Assembly (NCBI RefSeq): GCF_963678635.1
Contig: NC_087066.1
Location: forward strand, 15,421,949-15,485,948
Reading direction: 5' to 3'
Source of the DNA: Symsagittifera roscoffensis
Lineage: Eukaryota > Xenacoelomorpha > Acoela > Convolutidae
Length of the DNA stretch: 64,000 bases
The notes under the pieces were generated by a model. The model was given only the letters and a program-made list of their open reading frames with translations. It did not search any database and was not told the origin of the DNA. The position numbers and the translations under genes are program-made. Every line of letters begins with the position of its first letter. Within the stretch, counting starts at the first letter, position 1. Positions 58,701 to 64,000 of this stretch are shown here, in pieces.

Positions 58701-61700
58701 GAAACTACTCCTATAATAGAAATAGAAGTTATTCAAACAACCGAAACCAGAATTACCCGAACAATCGATCAAGGAATAACTCATATAATAGATCGAACTA
58801 TAACAGACCAAACAATAATTACCAAAATAGATCGCGAAATAATTCACAAAATCGACACCCAAGTTATAATAATCGTTATAGAAATTATTCCCAATCACCA
58901 CACCGGAATAATAATCACTATAATAACTCTAATAATCGTCATAGAAGCAGTACACCTAAACATCAAAGACAAATCAATCAAGTACAAGCTAACCCAGAAA
59001 CAACATCAGACCCCCCAGGTATTGATGACACAGTAACTAATACGTTACAACTCAATCAAGTAAACTGTACATCATCAGATTCAGAAAGTGATACTGAAAA
59101 CACTCTTGCTATCAATATGATAAAAGTCGAAAATGACTATGAATCTGTCATATATGAACAACCCTTTCCATCACATATATATGAAAATCAATCAGAATTT
59201 CTTCAAAATTATTACACTACACCCATAAATTCCACACCAACGACACAAGAAACAAATGAGATTAACACTACAAATCAAACCAATAAAAATACCAAAACAA
59301 AATGCTTGAATACAAACCACATTTATCAAAATATACAAAAAGAACAACCCAAAGAAAAAATTTGGACAATACCATTTCTCTTAGAAAGCCCAAGAAATAA
59401 AGAATTTCAACCACCAGACCTTGAAATAGATTTTTTAATTGATTCAGGAGCAGAATCAAACATAATAAACATCCCCACATGGAATGAAATAAAATCCTTA
59501 CACCCAAAGCTAACACCTCTTGAAACCTCCAGCAAACTAGCAACAGCACAAGGATCAACATTGATAAACTACGGAAAAATCCAATTATTTCTCCTCCCTA
59601 CCAGAACAATAGAGCAAAGTAAAATTCTAAACAAGCCATTTAAACAAATATTCCATATCACTGATATTAAATATAATATCATTGGAATACCATTTATTTC
59701 GAAGTATATACCAACAATTAACATCCTAAATAGTAAAATATTAATCAAAGATAAATATACAAAAACAAAAGAAACATCCCTAACATTTTTTCAAAGATTA
59801 AACAAACAACCACCATTCTTTTCAAAATTTTATCCAATATATAACCAACAAAGAAAACACCTGAAACCACTATCAGGAAACATATATAATTTTTCAATCA
59901 AACAAGTTCACCAATATGATAAAGAACAAAACAAACAAAAATTTTATATGTCAGATTTTGAATTCAAACCTATTCACAAATTTTTCAAAATCACAATCTC
60001 ATCAATAAAATATTTGAAAAATTCGAATTCAGATATTATTTCCTTACATGTTTATAACAACACACCTTACCAAGTAACATTACCTTTAGGACTTTTAGGA
60101 TATTGTGAAACCAACGCTACAATATCACCAATACACGAAAAAGCCTATCGCGTAAATAATATACTCCAATTACTAGATATTTGCCAATCTACAATTCTTA
60201 ATGAAGAATTATCTATAAATAATATAATAAGTAACGAAAACAGAAATACGGATTATTTCACAAAAACTCCATATTTCAAACCTACATTCAACATCAGTAA
60301 CTACACAGAGGACCAACAAAAATTTTTAACAATGTTTAATTTCCAACATTCACAAATAACACAAGACGAATTCGAAAAGTTAGCCAAACAGCTAATTAAA
60401 TATTCATCAGTCTATGCAACATCAAAATTCGATGTTGGCAAAATCAGTTCATCACTACATCTCCCATTAAAACCAGACGCAGTTTTCAAAAAACAGAGAG
60501 CAAGTAAAGTACCAATTCACTTACATGATAAAGTAAACAGATTACTCGATATTTTAGAACAGTACAATATTATATCACCAGTTAATAAAGAAGAACAACC
60601 AAAAGGCAACACATTCATCAACCCCGTTATCATTCTAGCTAAAGGAGAATCATTAAAAATCGTTCTCGATGCTAGATACCTCAATTCACTCATAGATGAA
60701 TCAAAATGTAATTGGCCCATTGAACCAATACAAGTTATTTTAACAAAAATAAACGGCAAATACTTTACAACCGCCGATATGAATAGTTCATACAATCAAA
60801 TGCCACTAGATGAACAATCACGACGTTTAACACAATTTGTTATCGGAAACCAACAATATGAATTTAACCGCTTATTCTATGGAATATCAATAGGACCAGC
60901 AGCATTTTCAGCTTTTATGAGCAAAATTTTTAGACCACTAATACTCAAGAAAAACGCAATCACCTATCTAGACGATGTTTTTATGCAATCACAAACAAAA
61001 GACGAAATGTTCAATGTTTTAGAAAAATATCACCAAATACTTCAGAACGAAAATCTGAAGGCCGCCCCCGATAAATCACACTTCTTTCTGACAAGAGTTA
61101 AATTCTTAGGACATAACATAGAAAGAAAAACAATCACTCCACTGAAATCACGCATTGACGCTATTCAAAAACTCCAACCACCAACAAATAAAAAGAAAAT
61201 CCAAGAATTCCTTGGAATGTTAAACTTTTTAAGTAAATATGTTTATAAAATGCAATTATATCTACGACCATTTTACAACATCCTTAGACAACAAAATAAT
61301 TTTGAATGGAATACAGAACATCAAGCACGATTCGAAGAAATAAAGAAACTTTTAACTGAACAAATTTCAAACACAATTCCAGATCCTGATCAACCATTTT
61401 GTGCAATGTGCGATGCTTCGAACTTTGGCATCGGCGCAGCACTATTACAATCACATAATGGTACAAATAAAATGAACCTGATATCAGCAAATTCCCGATT
61501 ATTCACTCAAGCAGAGCTACGACTCTCAACTCTAATGAGAGAATGTACAGCCATAATATATACACTGACAGAATATGAATTTCTGATACTTGGATCAAAA
61601 CATCCAACAGTTTTATTCACAGACCACAAACCAATCATTTTTCTTTTCACACAGAAATCTAACCCAAACCACCGAGTTTACAGATTTCAACTAATTCTAA

Positions 61701-63979
61701 TGAAGTTTCCAAACTTACATATAGTTTGGACTGCAGGAAAAAATCTTGCATTACCAGACACCTTAAGTCGAAATACACCACCTGAATTACTTACACGAAA
61801 AACAACAGTTGAAATACCCAAAAATATAAAATTCTACCTTGCAGAAAACGAAACATCACCTCGATTAGAATGCAAATATGCAGTTAAAACTGATATTGAA
61901 CAATCACAAATAAATAATTTACAACATTTTCCACTTTACTTAGATTGTCAAAATAATCATTATGAAGTTGATTTACTTGGAACATCAACCTTCAAACCAA
62001 TCCCATATTCCCAATGGATAAAAAGTAACACCCAACAAAAACGAACAAAACAACACCCGCCTAAAAAAGACCATTTTCCACTAATTGAAAAAGAAGATTT
62101 AACTGATAAAATAAATTTATCAGGACCACAAACAAATGATTCAAAATACACAATAAATCAAGTTTTTGACCTTCACGACCCACTTGATACAATACCCTTA
62201 TCTAAATTAGAAATCGAAAACATTTTTCTCCCCCCAACAGATACGATTACAATTTCAACACTGAAACAATATCAAAATCTTGACCCGATAATTAGACAAC
62301 TGAAATCATGGCACAAATATAAAACTAAACCTATCAAAGCAGATTCAACCATTCTAGGAAACAAAACACTCCTCCGATACTTTCGCAAATTTAACAACAC
62401 AACAATTAACGAAAACACAGACCTTTTAGAGTATAACATGAATGAATCTACAGTTCCATGTCTCCCTATAAGTATGATTCTTATAGCTTTTAATATTTCA
62501 CATACACAAAATATTAAAGGACACTCTGGATCAGAAAAAACATATTCAAATTTTATACAAAATTTTTACTTCCCAAATGCACCAATTTGGATAAAAGTAC
62601 TATGCAATGATTGTATAGTATGTCAACTAAATAAACCTTACCCGAATCAAAAACAAATAGCACAAAAACAAGATTTTAAAGGACAAAGTTTGTACTTTAA
62701 TCACCGTATCTCATTTGATACTAAGGGACCAATTTCACCCTCATCAGAAGGAAACTCCTACATTATGGTAATTGTTGACGCATTTACACATTATGTAGCA
62801 CTTAACCCAGTACCACATTGTAACGCTTATTACGCTTACACAACACTCTATGAACACTGGATAGCAAAATTCGGACTACCAGAAATTTTAGTTACAGACA
62901 ACGGTACAGAATTCATAAATAATGAAATTATAACACTATGTCATTTATACAACATTAAACACAAACCACGTACATCTCATGCACCTTGGACAAACGGCTT
63001 AGTCGAAGGTATGAACCGTTCACTACAAGAATATCTTAGATGTATCATCAACGGAAATGATACAAAATATACCGAATGGTCAGCAGATGTAAAATTATTT
63101 CCCTTAGCATATAATTCACAAATTACGACAACTTTAGGAATGTCACCATACGAAATGGTTTTTAACCAAAAGCCACGCAAACCAATAATGTTTACAGCAA
63201 ATTCTCATAAAAACGCACAAGGTTATTGTCAACCAAATAAAGACTCAATTTGTTATAACCTACCTTTACATACACACGATGAAGATCATTTTCATCACCC
63301 ACAAATTCTTAAATTAGCCTCCGGTACACACACCGAATGGATTTTAAATAGAGATAAGAAACACAATGAAATTTATCAAAAAATAACGAAAAAGTTATTA
63401 CAAAGACAAACCATAAATGAACAAATCAATTCACGTTTTACACCAGCCTCCGATTTAAAAATTGGAACATTTGTTTTAATACCTAATTTTAATACTCAAA
63501 AAGGAATTTCTAAAAAATTACAACCCCTTCGAAAAGGACCATACCAAATAATTGCAAAACCCACTGATGTCACATATAAAATTACCGACTCAAACAAAAA
63601 AGAAATCGTTCAACATCGAAACAACCTATTACCTTATTACCCAAAAGAATACGCACTCCGCGAATTAACTCAATTATATTCTTTCACAGGATTAAAAATC
63701 ATTCAAAATGAACCACATCTGAAAAACACAGAACAAAATGATAACCCCACCGAAAATCAAAACACAAAACCAATCGCCACCAAAAACATTGCACAAAACC
63801 ATAAAGAATCCCCAAAACAAAGAAAAAATAGAAAAATGACCGAACAAATAATACCCCAAGAACAAATCGACAAATCAGAAAATAGAAAAACAACAAGACT
63901 CCGAAATCAACCACGTAAAAACTATAAAATATTCATCCCCCAATCTAAAATTTTAAAGAAAGTAGAATTTCAAAAGTAA
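55757..63979 (+). CDS. Intact Gag-Pol polyprotein (2,740 residues), Ty3/Gypsy type
   Basis: One uninterrupted frame. Residues 1-260 form a globular N-terminal region unlike usual Gag. Residues 260-590 are low-complexity. A gag capsid-like region spans about 600-790 (PLMVFTGTD to KLEQAEITM). A CCHC zinc knuckle lies at 842-855 (CNYCRRYGHSISEC), and an Arg/Asn/Ser-rich stretch at about 890-1,070. The protease has DSGA at 1,229. RT spans about 1,590-1,790 with YLDD at 1,737-1,740. RNase H starts around Asp 1,886. The integrase has a HHCC domain from His 2,249, catalytic Asp 2,321, Asp 2,381 and Glu 2,417 (35 residues between the last two), and a GPY/F-like segment near 2,594. There is no stop or frameshift between gag and pol, so Pol must be made at Gag levels or controlled after translation. 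All catalytic residues seen are present; the element may be active. Confidence 0.92.
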   Translation: MSSTHTPGDETPDDDEIFPFIVDADTDRGQHIFCQNLLVNLFEPGISPCKTEFPDVKIKRQIIDHYLKDICNITQQYGIYSIEFTSPNHNNRTYTIQTDDLDLEFSKVFSEYIKSIQYHNSQRANSIFTNEVFAIIYSYISILENEIPLTNVSPTETSKHLKVRHEITLLSSYLNIIKENFTKDDVSQHTKHDLQKILAWFIIDYFTHNIDLIAQARKNFRPQNSNDDTAITEQSDYVWDPEWSHPAFISFPQSISSQAIGTISYIRDYVRVIPLTIDATPLNYNTFLPDTQNNSLNSTVIHNENLNGTRNLTQQDIQTPSHFINEEIVHTTTTQQSISPIRPNLTTPRNTNPSQTQVTLQSTVKPSVAPKYSHMDYQTYRPMTIPSKTRKTFTRNNFADHNYNYTHPSKTNYQPQRNFNQYTKSRNWDNPMTQPNSINFQTNPPQDRSENYPFFQQNKNKKQTSYQMDYLSSDDDFLQPDIFAPNTQEYRRQGIQRTRTNHRNFSPQPIDAQHQQPIQQQNLINTQSFQPIQQQNPMTAHSYQASQMQNEIPLPYYLQQHEITRNQLSNFSQMPNAAESLQMTMNPYLMGGSSITSNKPLMVFTGTDPEYSVEDYLNAVTANLILNIGPEPINTPLHQNWIHRRTALIQTTLDGAAQKWFSVLPLEIKSNWKRFTQEFSKMFDSERNKQQQRVLCNEIRRLPNETIKQIAVRIETLVRKAYSLNTHDYKNTKMTEILMMTLTPQLRKIAIKKRASHPSSIREPDLDFRKLVDKLEQAEITMKLEETENLKLQYVNKIETTPTNINNIQESETDLVEKITEILNIYEKNPNFKGKPSFKKWCNYCRRYGHSISECRQKQQDSQNKPQKYKEPNKSFYQYMKKDQNLPNKNVYSNNSSGKPLPNNTSYTRNQSPYNSSYRGRSPERRNTQNSSQNHYNRPNSRNNYSRSNSNTQRFVSRSNSQSRNNYYPNNQSRNSSYNRNRNYSYNRNRSYSNNRNQNYPNNRSRNNSYNRSNYNRPNNNYQNRSRNNSQNRHPSYNNRYRNYSQSPHRNNNHYNNSNNRHRSSTPKHQRQINQVQANPETTSDPPGIDDTVTNTLQLNQVNCTSSDSESDTENTLAINMIKVENDYESVIYEQPFPSHIYENQSEFLQNYYTTPINSTPTTQETNEINTTNQTNKNTKTKCLNTNHIYQNIQKEQPKEKIWTIPFLLESPRNKEFQPPDLEIDFLIDSGAESNIINIPTWNEIKSLHPKLTPLETSSKLATAQGSTLINYGKIQLFLLPTRTIEQSKILNKPFKQIFHITDIKYNIIGIPFISKYIPTINILNSKILIKDKYTKTKETSLTFFQRLNKQPPFFSKFYPIYNQQRKHLKPLSGNIYNFSIKQVHQYDKEQNKQKFYMSDFEFKPIHKFFKITISSIKYLKNSNSDIISLHVYNNTPYQVTLPLGLLGYCETNATISPIHEKAYRVNNILQLLDICQSTILNEELSINNIISNENRNTDYFTKTPYFKPTFNISNYTEDQQKFLTMFNFQHSQITQDEFEKLAKQLIKYSSVYATSKFDVGKISSSLHLPLKPDAVFKKQRASKVPIHLHDKVNRLLDILEQYNIISPVNKEEQPKGNTFINPVIILAKGESLKIVLDARYLNSLIDESKCNWPIEPIQVILTKINGKYFTTADMNSSYNQMPLDEQSRRLTQFVIGNQQYEFNRLFYGISIGPAAFSAFMSKIFRPLILKKNAITYLDDVFMQSQTKDEMFNVLEKYHQILQNENLKAAPDKSHFFLTRVKFLGHNIERKTITPLKSRIDAIQKLQPPTNKKKIQEFLGMLNFLSKYVYKMQLYLRPFYNILRQQNNFEWNTEHQARFEEIKKLLTEQISNTIPDPDQPFCAMCDASNFGIGAALLQSHNGTNKMNLISANSRLFTQAELRLSTLMRECTAIIYTLTEYEFLILGSKHPTVLFTDHKPIIFLFTQKSNPNHRVYRFQLILMKFPNLHIVWTAGKNLALPDTLSRNTPPELLTRKTTVEIPKNIKFYLAENETSPRLECKYAVKTDIEQSQINNLQHFPLYLDCQNNHYEVDLLGTSTFKPIPYSQWIKSNTQQKRTKQHPPKKDHFPLIEKEDLTDKINLSGPQTNDSKYTINQVFDLHDPLDTIPLSKLEIENIFLPPTDTITISTLKQYQNLDPIIRQLKSWHKYKTKPIKADSTILGNKTLLRYFRKFNNTTINENTDLLEYNMNESTVPCLPISMILIAFNISHTQNIKGHSGSEKTYSNFIQNFYFPNAPIWIKVLCNDCIVCQLNKPYPNQKQIAQKQDFKGQSLYFNHRISFDTKGPISPSSEGNSYIMVIVDAFTHYVALNPVPHCNAYYAYTTLYEHWIAKFGLPEILVTDNGTEFINNEIITLCHLYNIKHKPRTSHAPWTNGLVEGMNRSLQEYLRCIINGNDTKYTEWSADVKLFPLAYNSQITTTLGMSPYEMVFNQKPRKPIMFTANSHKNAQGYCQPNKDSICYNLPLHTHDEDHFHHPQILKLASGTHTEWILNRDKKHNEIYQKITKKLLQRQTINEQINSRFTPASDLKIGTFVLIPNFNTQKGISKKLQPLRKGPYQIIAKPTDVTYKITDSNKKEIVQHRNNLLPYYPKEYALRELTQLYSFTGLKIIQNEPHLKNTEQNDNPTENQNTKPIATKNIAQNHKESPKQRKNRKMTEQIIPQEQIDKSENRKTTRLRNQPRKNYKIFIPQSKILKKVEFQK

Positions 63980-64000
63980 TTTTAACATTTGCTTCACAAT

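Larger units (their letters stand above)
53655..64000 (+). mobile_element. Giant retroelement, copy 2 (continues past window)
   Basis: It begins at the TGG of its 5' LTR inside a laminin intron, antisense to the gene. It carries the same LTR, primer site, leader stem-loops, 155-codon ORF and gag-pol as copy 1, all intact in the visible part. It is diverged from copy 1 across the coding region, so the two come from separate insertions or subfamilies. The env and accessory genes, if present, lie beyond 64,000. Confidence 0.9.

Noticed and set aside
1..64000. tRNA or rRNA genes
   Set aside because: No cloverleaf or ribosomal stretch was noticed on either strand; a tRNA scan would settle it.

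Overview
The window is animal nuclear DNA, AT-rich, with spliced genes and many transposable elements. The host gene is the 3' half of a laminin chain on the minus strand (39,860-53,504). Its eight exons, read right to left, have matching splice phases at every junction, and a cysteine-rich 'beta knob' exon points to a beta-type chain. With the Polinton and env-carrying retroelements this suggests an invertebrate; I cannot name the species.

Layout. 1-11,400: a decayed Polinton/Maverick (virus-like DNA transposon), mostly minus strand. It holds recognisable remains of protein-primed DNA polymerase B (cut by the left edge), cysteine protease, major capsid, core-like protein, minor capsid (penton), integrase, two small Polinton-type genes and the packaging ATPase, plus an unrecognised gene at the right and a plus-strand gene at 2.9-4.4 kb. 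11,400-14,520: non-coding, with a dispersed repeat that recurs at 36.7 and 38.9 kb. 14,523-34,067: a very large Ty3/Gypsy-type LTR retroelement (copy 1). The full unit is 15,311-34,067 with 410-bp LTRs, and an extra piece of element 3' UTR lies left of its 5' LTR. 34,068-39,859: non-coding, with a foldback element and repeats. 39,860-53,504: laminin exons. The introns carry an antisense CR1/Jockey-like LINE (47.8-51.8 kb) and a GC-richer stretch with an integrase-like fragment (43.6-46.5 kb). 53,655-64,000: a second copy of the giant retroelement (copy 2), inserted in the next laminin intron and cut by the right edge. Its 2,740-codon gag-pol frame is intact.

The most interesting system is the retroelement. 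Beyond a fused gag-pol it has a conserved 155-codon basic protein overlapping the gag start; in copy 1 it also has a four-helix membrane protein, a Pro/Ser-rich frame, an env-like glycoprotein (probably of the chuvirus glycoprotein type) and a roughly 600-codon protein of unknown function that starts inside the env tail and ends at a 77-nt intron with a textbook branch point. Leader stem-loops and a possible splice donor are shared by both copies. This resembles a complex retrovirus with accessory genes. Copy 1 is broken in most genes; copy 2 looks young and may be active.
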